From NCBI GenBank assembly GCA_937899785.1, contig CALCCG010000034.1:1-43508 (forward strand): 43,508 bases of DNA. Direction: 5' to 3'. This document shows positions 37,170 to 43,508 of the stretch, in pieces. The translations under genes were made by a program, and so were the position numbers. Source of the stretch: an uncultured Erythrobacter sp. GTDB taxonomy: Bacteria; Pseudomonadota; Alphaproteobacteria; Sphingomonadales; Sphingomonadaceae. The notes beneath the pieces are model-generated. The model did no database searches, had not been told where the DNA came from, and worked only from the letters and a program-made list of their open reading frames with translations. Position 1 is the first letter of the stretch. Each line of letters opens with the position of its first letter.

Positions 37170-38099
37170 ATGAGCATCGACTTCAAGGATAAAGTCGCAA
37201 TAGTCACCGGCGCCGGTGGCGGTTTGGGCCGCGCCTATGCGCTGGAACTGGCCAAGCGCGGAGCGAAGGTGGTCGTCAACGATCTGGGCGGCTCGCGCGA
37301 TGGCACCGGCCATTCGGACATGGCGCTGCAAGTCGTCGAAGAAATCGAAAAGATGGGCGGCGAAGCCGTCTCGAACGGCGGCTCGGTTACCGAATACGAC
37401 CAGATGGAAAAGATGGTCGCCGACGCCAAGCAAAAGTGGGGCGGCGTGCACGTCCTGATCAACAACGCCGGCGTGCTGCGCGACAAGACCTTTGCGAAAA
37501 TGACCCCGGATGACTTTGAATTCGTCCTGAAGGTTCACCTCACCGGATCGGCTTTCGTAACCAAAGCGTGCTGGGAAACCTTCCGCGAACAGGGTTATGG
37601 CCGCGTGCTTATGACGGCATCGTCGACCGGCCTGTTCGGAAACTTTGGCCAAGCAAACTACGGTGCAGCCAAGCTGGGTCTCGCGGGCTTTACCAAGACG
37701 CTCCAGCTCGAAGGCGCCAAGTATAACATCCGCGTCAACTCGCTTTCGCCAGTGGCGGGCACGCGGATGACCGAAGACCTCTTCCCCGAAGAAGCGTTCA
37801 AGCTCTTCGCTCCGGAAAATGTGGTCCCAGCCGCGCTGTTCCTTGTCAGCGAAGACGCGCCGACCAACGCTATCGTTGGCGCGGGCGCTGGCGGCTACCA
37901 CTCGGCCTGGGTTGTCATGAACGACGCGGTGTGGCTGCCCGATGGTCAGCGCACGGTCGAAGGGTTCGCTGAGAATTGGGAGACGATCAACTCGTTCACC
38001 AATCTCAAGGCGCCGCAAAGTGGCTCGGAGCAGTCGGGCGCGATCCTCGCGGCGATGCAGAAGGTCACAGGCACTGGACCCGACAGCGCGCGCGGGTAA
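37170..38099 (+). CDS. Short-chain dehydrogenase resembling the MFE-2 3-hydroxyacyl-CoA dehydrogenase domain
   Basis: This 309-residue SDR has TGAGGGLGRAYA (residues 11-22) as the NAD-binding motif, VNDLGGSRDGTGHS after the second strand, NNAGVLRD (about 95-102) and the catalytic S..Y..K in TASSTGLFGNFGQANYGAAKLGL (about 150-172). The VVNDLGGSRDG insert and length match the (3R)-hydroxyacyl-CoA dehydrogenase domain of peroxisomal multifunctional enzyme 2 and its bacterial relatives, which act on 3-hydroxyacyl-CoA; the hydratase partner is not in the window. The ATG at 37170 follows GAGAGGAATA. A strong terminator lies after it (38148). Confidence 0.87.
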   Translation: MSIDFKDKVAIVTGAGGGLGRAYALELAKRGAKVVVNDLGGSRDGTGHSDMALQVVEEIEKMGGEAVSNGGSVTEYDQMEKMVADAKQKWGGVHVLINNAGVLRDKTFAKMTPDDFEFVLKVHLTGSAFVTKACWETFREQGYGRVLMTASSTGLFGNFGQANYGAAKLGLAGFTKTLQLEGAKYNIRVNSLSPVAGTRMTEDLFPEEAFKLFAPENVVPAALFLVSEDAPTNAIVGAGAGGYHSAWVVMNDAVWLPDGQRTVEGFAENWETINSFTNLKAPQSGSEQSGAILAAMQKVTGTGPDSARG

Positions 38100-38147
38100 T
38101 CCATAGCTCGCCGCCGTCGCTCAACAAGCGACCCTTAGGTAAGACAT

Positions 38148-38190
38148 AAGGAGTGGGGAGCCGATCGCGGCTGCCCGCTCCTTTTTGTTT
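38148..38190 (+). terminator. Strong rho-independent terminator after the SDR gene
   Basis: Stem GGAGTGGGGAGCCG (38150-38163) and CGGCTGCCCGCTCC (38168-38181) pair with one G-U and one mismatch around an ATCG loop, followed by TTTTTGTTT. It lies about 50 bp after the SDR stop. Confidence 0.9.
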
Positions 38191-38237
38191 GCTCGCGATC
38201 GAAAGCGCCGCGGCGCCTCGACACCGCATGAGGCGTA

Positions 38238-38266
38238 TTGACACAGTAATACACCCAGCTTAGTTT
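38238..38266 (+). promoter_or_regulatory. Candidate sigma-70-type promoter of the DUF2157-like gene
   Basis: TTGACA at 38238-38243, 17-bp spacer, -10-like TAGTTT at 38261-38266, 31 bp before the start ATG at 38297. The -35 matches consensus exactly; the -10 is weak. Confidence 0.45.
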
Positions 38267-38296
38267 TGGGCCTTCTAGCGCGAGGAGTCGTGGCCC

Positions 38297-39466
38297 ATGT
38301 ATTCCGAAGACGATATCAATTCCGCCGTCGCCGCCGGAGCGTTAAGCGCCGAATCCGCGGCAAGCCTGCGCGATCATATTAGCCAGATTCGCGCCTTGCC
38401 GCGCCAGTCGGAAGAGAACTTCAAGCTCCTCAACAGCTTCAATGACATTTTCGTGGCGATTGGTATCGTGATCCTCTTGGTCGCCGTCGGCGCAATTGGT
38501 CAGACCATCGCTGAAATGATTGCGCCCGACACCTGGCGCAACACCTGGCGTTACGACCTTAGCGAGGCCCAGCTCGCCGCGTGGGAAAGCAGCAAAGCGT
38601 GGCACGAAGGCCTGCAAATCGCGCTGCCCGGGCTGTTCGTCGCGATGAGCGCATGGCCGCTCTCGGAGTTTTTCACCCGCAAGCGCCGCATGGCTTTGCC
38701 CTCTATCTTGCTGCTGCTCGCCTTTGTGGGCGGTGTTTTCTTTTCGCTGTTTGGCCTTGGGATGGCGGCCGGCGTCAATCTCGATGAGGCGCTTGGCGCG
38801 GCCATCGTGATCCTGGCCGGAGCGCTGGCAGCCGGCGCCGCTTTCGTTCATTGGCGCCGATTCCAGGTGCCAATCACGGTGGCCGCGGCCGCGGGCGGCG
38901 CGGTGATCTCGGTCTTGCTTGCGGTTGCGGCGGTGTTTCAGATGGAGTTTGACACAACCGTCTTCTATCTCACGGTGCTGGTCGCGGGTCTTGTGGTGTT
39001 TGGATTTGCGATGCGCTGGGACATATCGGATCGTGATCGGATCACGCGGCGCAGCGATGTCGCATTCTGGCTCCATCTTCTGGCCGCGCCGCTGATCGCG
39101 CATTCGATCTTTGCGCTGATCGGTGTGACAGAGGGCGTGATCGGTATCGGGGCGGCGTTTGCCGTGCTGGGCATGTATATCGCCTTTGGGTTGATCGCGG
39201 TTGCGATTGACCGGCGCGCTTTGCTGGTTTCGGCGCTCGCTTATGTGCTCTTCGCGCTCACCTTTCTGTTCCGCAATTTTGGCGCAGTGGAGCTGGGCTT
39301 TGCGCTCACAGCGCTGGTCATTGGTTCAGCTCTTCTCAGCCTGTCTGCCTTTTGGCAGCCGATCCGCGCGCATGTGATTGGCGTCTTGCCCGAGGCCTTG
39401 CGCAGCAAACTGCCCGCGCCGGAAATGGTGGCACCGCTGAGCCCGTCAGCCGCCAAACCAGCCTAG
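38297..39466 (+). CDS. DUF2157-like membrane protein
   Basis: This 389-residue protein has an N-terminal cytoplasmic region (1-48) then about ten hydrophobic spans, one following the other with few charged loops. An IGIVILLVAVGAIGQTIAE span is near the N-terminus. The layout resembles DUF2157-type predicted membrane proteins of unknown function. The promoter-like TTGACA-17-TAGTTT is just upstream, and the SDR terminator separates it from the preceding gene. Its stop codon shares the CTAG at 39463-39466 with the stop of the opposite DUF2794 gene. Confidence 0.75.
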   Translation: MYSEDDINSAVAAGALSAESAASLRDHISQIRALPRQSEENFKLLNSFNDIFVAIGIVILLVAVGAIGQTIAEMIAPDTWRNTWRYDLSEAQLAAWESSKAWHEGLQIALPGLFVAMSAWPLSEFFTRKRRMALPSILLLLAFVGGVFFSLFGLGMAAGVNLDEALGAAIVILAGALAAGAAFVHWRRFQVPITVAAAAGGAVISVLLAVAAVFQMEFDTTVFYLTVLVAGLVVFGFAMRWDISDRDRITRRSDVAFWLHLLAAPLIAHSIFALIGVTEGVIGIGAAFAVLGMYIAFGLIAVAIDRRALLVSALAYVLFALTFLFRNFGAVELGFALTALVIGSALLSLSAFWQPIRAHVIGVLPEALRSKLPAPEMVAPLSPSAAKPA

Positions 39467-39831
39467 TCCTCTTCGACCGCCTTGAGCAGCCGGCGTTCAA
39501 CCGGCGCTAAAACACCGGCCAATTCATGGCCTCGCTTGAGCACTTGGCCATGCTCGCCAAACAGAGCCCACATGCCTTGCTTATGGCGCAGCGAGGGGCG
39601 TTTTTCGATCCGCGCCTGCGGGCGTTCAGCCGCCCGGCGAAAGGCGGAGAAACTGGCAAAGGCCTTTTCGAAGTCCATCGCGTAGTCGCGCCATTTCCCG
39701 GCCGCGACCATCCGGCCATAAAGATCGAGGATACGCTGCAATTCGTCGCGCTCGAACGACACCTGACTGGGTTGGCGACGCGGAAAGACAACAATCTGGC
39801 CTGTGGACGAGCCATTGCCGACGCTCATCAA
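39463..39831 (-). CDS. DUF2794 domain-containing protein
   Basis: This 122-residue protein is of the DUF2794 family, known in alphaproteobacteria and without assigned function. Family signatures are visible: VSFERDELQRILDLYGRMVAAGKWRDYAMDF (about 24-54), ARIEKRPSLRHKQGMWALFGEHGQVLKRGHEL. The ATG at 39831 overlaps the TGA of cysE (ATGA), so it is translationally coupled to cysE. It shares the CTAG (39463-39466) with the stop of the convergent DUF2157-like gene. Confidence 0.9.
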   Translation of the reverse strand: MMSVGNGSSTGQIVVFPRRQPSQVSFERDELQRILDLYGRMVAAGKWRDYAMDFEKAFASFSAFRRAAERPQARIEKRPSLRHKQGMWALFGEHGQVLKRGHELAGVLAPVERRLLKAVEED

Positions 39832-40565
39832 TCGTCAGTCCCGCTTTTGATGCCAAGATCGAGATCGGCCTGGAGCGGGACCGCCTCGTTCGGTTGTGAG
39901 GATTGAGCAGCCCTGAGCGCCGCCACATCGGCGCGCAAAGCGACCAGTTCACTCTCCAGCTTTTCGATACAGTCGACGCGATTGCCTTCGGCATCCTCGC
40001 ATTGCGGGCTTGTGCCGTAGGGGATGAATTCCTTGATCCACTCCTCAGCGGGCACCAGTGTTGATCGGGCTTTCACGCCGACCATCGTCGCGCCAGCGGG
40101 CACGTCTTCCATGACAACCGCGTTGGCCCCCACACGGCCGCGCTCACCCACGGTGATGGGTCCGATGATCTGCGCCCCGGAGCCAATAATCACATTGTCT
40201 TCCACGGTGGGATGGCGCTTGCCGCCTTTGCCGTTTGTGGGATTGGTGCCGCCCAGCGTCACGCACTGATAAATCGTTACGTTGTCGCCGATTTCAGCGG
40301 TTTCTCCGATCACGGTGAAGCCGTGGTCGATGAAGAAGTTCTTACCTATCTTGGCGCCCGGATGGATGTCGATCGCTGTCAGGAACCGCGAAAGGTGATT
40401 GACGAAACGCGCAAGAAAATAGAGCTTTGCGTCGAACAGCCAATGCGCGACGCGATGAAGCCCAAGCGCGAGCACACCCGGATACAGCAAAATCTCCCAC
40501 CGCGAACGCGGCGCCGGATCGCGGGCGTGGATCGAGTCCAGATAGGCCTTCAGCCGGTCAAACAT
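39828..40565 (-). CDS. cysE: Serine O-acetyltransferase CysE
   Basis: CysE makes O-acetylserine from serine and acetyl-CoA, the first step of cysteine synthesis. The 245 residues are the short form common in alphaproteobacteria. An N-terminal helical part (RWEILLYPGVLALGLHRVAHWLF) leads to the left-handed beta-helix with IDHGFTVIGETAEIGDNVTIYQCVTLGGTNP, where the catalytic His-Asp region lies, and NAVVMEDVPAGATMVGVKAR. Its last codons overlap the DUF2794 start. The HdaA gene lies 72 bp upstream on the same strand. Confidence 0.95.
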   Translation of the reverse strand: MFDRLKAYLDSIHARDPAPRSRWEILLYPGVLALGLHRVAHWLFDAKLYFLARFVNHLSRFLTAIDIHPGAKIGKNFFIDHGFTVIGETAEIGDNVTIYQCVTLGGTNPTNGKGGKRHPTVEDNVIIGSGAQIIGPITVGERGRVGANAVVMEDVPAGATMVGVKARSTLVPAEEWIKEFIPYGTSPQCEDAEGNRVDCIEKLESELVALRADVAALRAAQSSQPNEAVPLQADLDLGIKSGTDD

Positions 40566-40637
40566 GCGCTCTCTCCTTCAAGAGACCTCGGAATCTTCCA
40601 CCATTGCCCGATAAATGCAACCAAACCACTCTTTCCC

Positions 40638-41285
40638 TCAAAGAAGGTTCGCTTGCTCAGGCCCTTGCAACGCTTCAAGCGCCGCTCTCCACACGGACAT
40701 GGTGGCCGGCGCCGCGCGTTCAAGGCTGATGCGATTGATCGTCAACACCAGTCGTTCTAAATCCGCAAAGCCGCGTGCGCAGCGCGGGACGAGGTAATCG
40801 GTCGCGCCCTCTGCCAAAGTCAAGCCGCGTTGCGCCGCTAGTGTTTCGATCAATTGCGCGGCCATGGCGTCGTCTGGCTCGCCGATTTCGAGCGCAAGTG
40901 AGCCGCCCAAGCGCGAGCGCAAATCCGCCAGTCCGATGGTCCAGGGACGGGCGTTGGAGATCACGAGCAACGGCTCGCCGGCGCGTGTGCCGCCCTCCTG
41001 ACTTGCGTTCCAGCGGTGGAAGAGAGCGTCCTCATCAACGCTTTCCGCGTCATCGATTACATCGATCCCGTGTCCCGCGGCCCACCGTCCCAGCAGCGAT
41101 TTGCCCGAGCGCGGCGGCCCTGTGAGAATGGCGGTGTGGAACGGCCAGCGGTCCGGTTCGCGCAGCGCCTCAATCACGCTCGCATTGGCGTTCCCAACGA
41201 CGAGACGCGTGGCCCCTTCGGCCGCGGACAGGTCCAGCGGGAGCGCGATCTGCGAAACAGGGCGGGCAGCGGCTGGCACAGACAC
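40638..41285 (-). CDS. hdaA: HdaA-like DnaA regulatory protein
   Basis: HdaA (Hda) stimulates ATP hydrolysis by DnaA with the DNA-bound sliding clamp, so it stops re-initiation (RIDA). The 215 residues fit. A clamp-binding QIALPL at residues 12-17 is close to the E. coli Hda QLSLPL. The AAA-type Walker A GPPRSGKS is near residues 56-63 and Walker B-like IDVIDDAE about 74-81. A DnaA domain III-like middle and a C-terminal helical tail follow. The start is the ATG at 41285. The next upstream gene on the strand is an anchored protein 12 bp away, so these two are cotranscribed. Confidence 0.87.
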   Translation of the reverse strand: MSVPAAARPVSQIALPLDLSAAEGATRLVVGNANASVIEALREPDRWPFHTAILTGPPRSGKSLLGRWAAGHGIDVIDDAESVDEDALFHRWNASQEGGTRAGEPLLVISNARPWTIGLADLRSRLGGSLALEIGEPDDAMAAQLIETLAAQRGLTLAEGATDYLVPRCARGFADLERLVLTINRISLERAAPATMSVWRAALEALQGPEQANLL

Positions 41286-41297
41286 ACCTCGGCGCTG

Positions 41298-42611
41298 TTA
41301 GCGGCTGATGGTGAGCGTCGTGCCGCTCTGACGGACGCTGAAGCCCCGTTCGCGAAGGGCTGATGCAAGCTCTGCCCCGGTGCCAGCGTAACCCACACTC
41401 ATGACCGATGTGCCGCCCATCGCCGTGCTGGTCACCGACACCGCGCGAACGCCAACCGTTCCGCGCACTCCCGATAGGGCGGCGTCAAACGCGATCGCAT
41501 CAGGTGTCGCAAACTGGACAACGATATAAGTCACGGGGATCACTTGCTGGGGCGTGTCGACGGTGGGTTGCACGTCAATCTGAAGCCCAGCGCCGCCGGC
41601 ATCCCCACCCTCCGCGGCTGCGAGAGCGGCGGCCTCACGCTCGCGGATCGCCTCGCCGATTTCAATGAGGCGCTGTAAGGCGGGGTCAATTTCGCCGGAG
41701 CCGCCCACTCGCAAGGTTGGGTCGGGCTGCAATTTTCCATCGACCAAAGCCGCTTCAAACAGACGATCCATCCGCTCGACGGCTTGGTCGAGCATGCTCG
41801 AAAGCGCGCGGGGATCCTCGGCCTCAAGTGTAAAGCTGTCCAGCACGCGGCTGTCGGGCCCATAGCGCGCGGTGAAGGTTCCGGTGATCGGCCCGCCAGG
41901 AAACTGGTGCTCAAGCCGCACGCTGGGTATCAGAACATCAGCGGCGTTGTATTGGTCGAGCGTGCTGCGCCACCACGTCCGGCTGCGCCGACCGGTCTGT
42001 CCGAAATTGAGCAGCAGAGAATCGCCGCCCGCTCCGCTTGGCCGCACATAGTCAATCCGGCTCGTGCCCGGGTTGAACTGGGCCCAGGCGCGTTGCCACG
42101 GATTGCGCACCTCAAACGCGGTGTAGGCGCCCGCGCTGACACTTATCGGGATAACCAGCATTGGCGCTGATGAGCGCGCTTGAGCCCGTCCACCCAGATA
42201 CGCCCCGGCGCGTTGGCGGTCAAAAATCACGCCCAGCGTAGCGATGTAGCGCCGCGGACCCAATTGCTCACGCTGGATCACGATTGAGGAAACCAGCCCC
42301 TGCAATTCGCTGTCCGGGATCGTCGGCCCGCCCGCCTTCGCCCAAGCGAGCCGCTGCGCCCTGCGCCATCCCTTGCGGCGCGCGTCTTCCGGGCTGGAGC
42401 CGGTGACATCAATGGCGATCCCACGTATCTCGACATCGCTGCTGGAGGCGGTTGGCGCGATGCCGCGCTCCCCGCTCACTTGCGCCAACACCAAAGCGTA
42501 CGCCCCTCCGAGCAGAGCAAACGCGACCAACCCGGCGCCCACACGCTGCAGCCAGCGGGACGAAAAAAGCGCCGCGGAAAACGGGCGAAAAATGAGAGCG
42601 CGCGTCGTCAT
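41298..42611 (-). CDS. Membrane-anchored protein with DUF2066-like and HMA-like regions
   Basis: This 437-residue protein has one hydrophobic segment (about residues 25-45) and a large periplasmic part. Residues about 60-150 resemble DUF2066 (SSPEDARRKGWRRAQRLAWAKAG..., ending YIATLGVIFDRQ), and the C-terminal 75 or so residues look like a ferredoxin-like beta-alpha-beta fold as in heavy-metal-associated domains, but without a CxxC. Orthologs sit between purM and hda in several sphingomonads. No function is established; a role in envelope assembly or in tying replication control to the envelope is speculation. It diverges from purM (69 bp) and ends 12 bp before hdaA. Confidence 0.72.
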   Translation of the reverse strand: MTTRALIFRPFSAALFSSRWLQRVGAGLVAFALLGGAYALVLAQVSGERGIAPTASSSDVEIRGIAIDVTGSSPEDARRKGWRRAQRLAWAKAGGPTIPDSELQGLVSSIVIQREQLGPRRYIATLGVIFDRQRAGAYLGGRAQARSSAPMLVIPISVSAGAYTAFEVRNPWQRAWAQFNPGTSRIDYVRPSGAGGDSLLLNFGQTGRRSRTWWRSTLDQYNAADVLIPSVRLEHQFPGGPITGTFTARYGPDSRVLDSFTLEAEDPRALSSMLDQAVERMDRLFEAALVDGKLQPDPTLRVGGSGEIDPALQRLIEIGEAIREREAAALAAAEGGDAGGAGLQIDVQPTVDTPQQVIPVTYIVVQFATPDAIAFDAALSGVRGTVGVRAVSVTSTAMGGTSVMSVGYAGTGAELASALRERGFSVRQSGTTLTISR

Positions 42612-42680
42612 CGGGGAAATCCCAGAGGTCTTTGCCCAATGGCGAGTGGAATTCCAAGTCTGAAAGGCTAAAGGCAGGGT

Positions 42681-43508
42681 ATGAGCGGCAAGAACTCCTC
42701 TTACACATACGCCGACGCTGGCGTCGATATAGCGGCGGGCAACGCTCTAGTGCGCGCAATTGCGCCATTGGCCAAGGCCACCGCCCGCCCTGGCGCCACC
42801 AGCGAGCTGGGCGGATTTGGCGGCTTTTTCGATCCCAAGGCGGCGGGCTACACCGATCCCTTGCTGGTCGCGGCGAATGATGGCGTGGGCACCAAGCTCA
42901 AGCTCGCGATTGAGCATGACCGGCATGACAGCGTTGGCATCGATCTGGTCGCGATGTGCGTCAACGATCTGATGGTTCAGGGCGCCGAACCGCTCTTTTT
43001 CCTCGACTATTTCGCCACCGGAAAGCTTGAAAACGGGATCGCTGAGCGCGTGATTGCGGGCATTGCCGAGGGCTGCAAGCAGGCGGGCTGCGCGCTGATC
43101 GGAGGCGAGACGGCTGAAATGCCGGGCATGTACGCCGATGGCGATTATGACCTCGCCGGCTTTTGCGTCGGTGCGGTCGAGCGCGGTGAGCAATTGACCG
43201 GCGAGCGCGTCAAGCCAGGCGACATGCTATTGGGCGTTGCCTCATCAGGCGTCCATTCCAACGGCTATTCCCTGGTTCGGCGGCTGGCCGCGGATCGCGA
43301 CTGGCAGATGGATGCGCCCGCTCCATTCGATCCCGCGCGCTCGCTGATCGACACTCTGATCGAGCCCACGCGGATCTATGTCGAAAGCCTGCTCCCGCTG
43401 ATCCGCGATGGCCTGATCCATGGGCTTGCCCACATAACCGGCGGCGGGCTTTTGGAGAACATTCCGCGCATCCTGCCTGAAGGAGCCGAAGCGCGGATCG
43501 ATGTTGAA
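42681..43508 (+). CDS. purM: Phosphoribosylformylglycinamidine cyclo-ligase, N-terminal part (cut by window edge)
   Basis: PurM makes aminoimidazole ribotide in purine synthesis. The 276 codons here start with the ATG at 42681 and cover about 75% of a typical PurM (about 340-370 residues). Family features are [11 protein letters not shown] near the N-terminus, [51 protein letters not shown] and [24 protein letters not shown] with the ATP-binding residues. GGCAGGGT lies just before the ATG. The reading frame is open to the window edge. It diverges from the anchored DUF2066-like gene. Confidence 0.96.
   Translation, partial: MSGKNSSYTYADAGVDIAAGNALVRAIAPLAKATARPGATSELGGFGGFFDPKAAGYTDPLLVAANDGVGTKLKLAIEHDRHDSVGIDLVAMCVNDLMVQGAEPLFFLDYFATGKLENGIAERVIAGIAEGCKQAGCALIGGETAEMPGMYADGDYDLAGFCVGAVERGEQLTGERVKPGDMLLGVASSGVHSNGYSLVRRLAADRDWQMDAPAPFDPARSLIDTLIEPTRIYVESLLPLIRDGLIHGLAHITGGGLLENIPRILPEGAEARIDVE

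Overview
The window is GC-rich chromosomal DNA, densely coded on both strands, from an alphaproteobacterium. Sphingomonadales, probably an Erythrobacter-like genus, is my best guess. The evidence is the atpHAGDC cluster without the Fo genes, a DUF1153 (SciP-type) gene, DUF2794 next to a short cysE, an HdaA-type DnaA regulator beside purM, and an aerobic-type CobT. The finer taxonomy is inference from gene content. I see no rRNA, tRNA, CRISPR array, insertion sequence or prophage. Both ends cut genes: cysS at the left and purM at the right.

Layout. 1-5.9 kb: cysS 5' part, a nitroreductase, an AT-rich orphan P-loop ATPase that looks acquired, cobT and a fructose-6-phosphate aldolase/transaldolase, then an exported DUF2490 protein. 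6.2-10.8 kb: priA, an iron-sulfur bacterial photolyase and a siderophore-interacting flavin reductase with a possible Fur-type palindrome upstream. 11-17.8 kb: a DUF418 membrane protein, a GST, a TesB-like thioesterase, a membrane-anchored arylsulfotransferase-family protein, an EamA transporter and a full-length Ada protein.

17.9-23.9 kb is the least familiar part. It holds an exported protein built from two copies of one domain, two paralogous trypsin-like proteases each with two membrane spans and a shared Cys-containing C-terminal domain, and a small membrane protein, all on the plus strand with 71-80 bp gaps. 23.9-30.5 kb: a TauD-type dioxygenase, then the F1 ATP synthase genes atpH-A-G-D-C, with a small metal-binding-like gene and an unknown gene inserted between atpD and atpC. 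The epsilon subunit is the short form.

30.6-43.5 kb: an exported Cys protein, a secreted prolyl oligopeptidase, a DUF1153 gene with a near-consensus CtrA site upstream, a SOUL protein carrying a 51-bp in-frame duplication, glmU, a phosphoglycolate-phosphatase-like HAD gene, an SDR resembling the dehydrogenase of peroxisomal multifunctional enzyme 2, a DUF2157-like membrane protein, DUF2794-cysE, hdaA with an anchored DUF2066/HMA-like protein, and purM.

The window is mainly housekeeping: energy (ATP synthase), cell-wall precursor (glmU), purine and cysteine synthesis, DNA repair and replication control (priA, photolyase, ada, hdaA) and cell-cycle regulation (DUF1153/CtrA). The parts most likely to hold something undescribed are the 17.9-23.2 kb envelope protease module and the orphan ATPase at 1.2-2.5 kb. 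All calls rest on reading the sequence and remembered family features; no database search was run.
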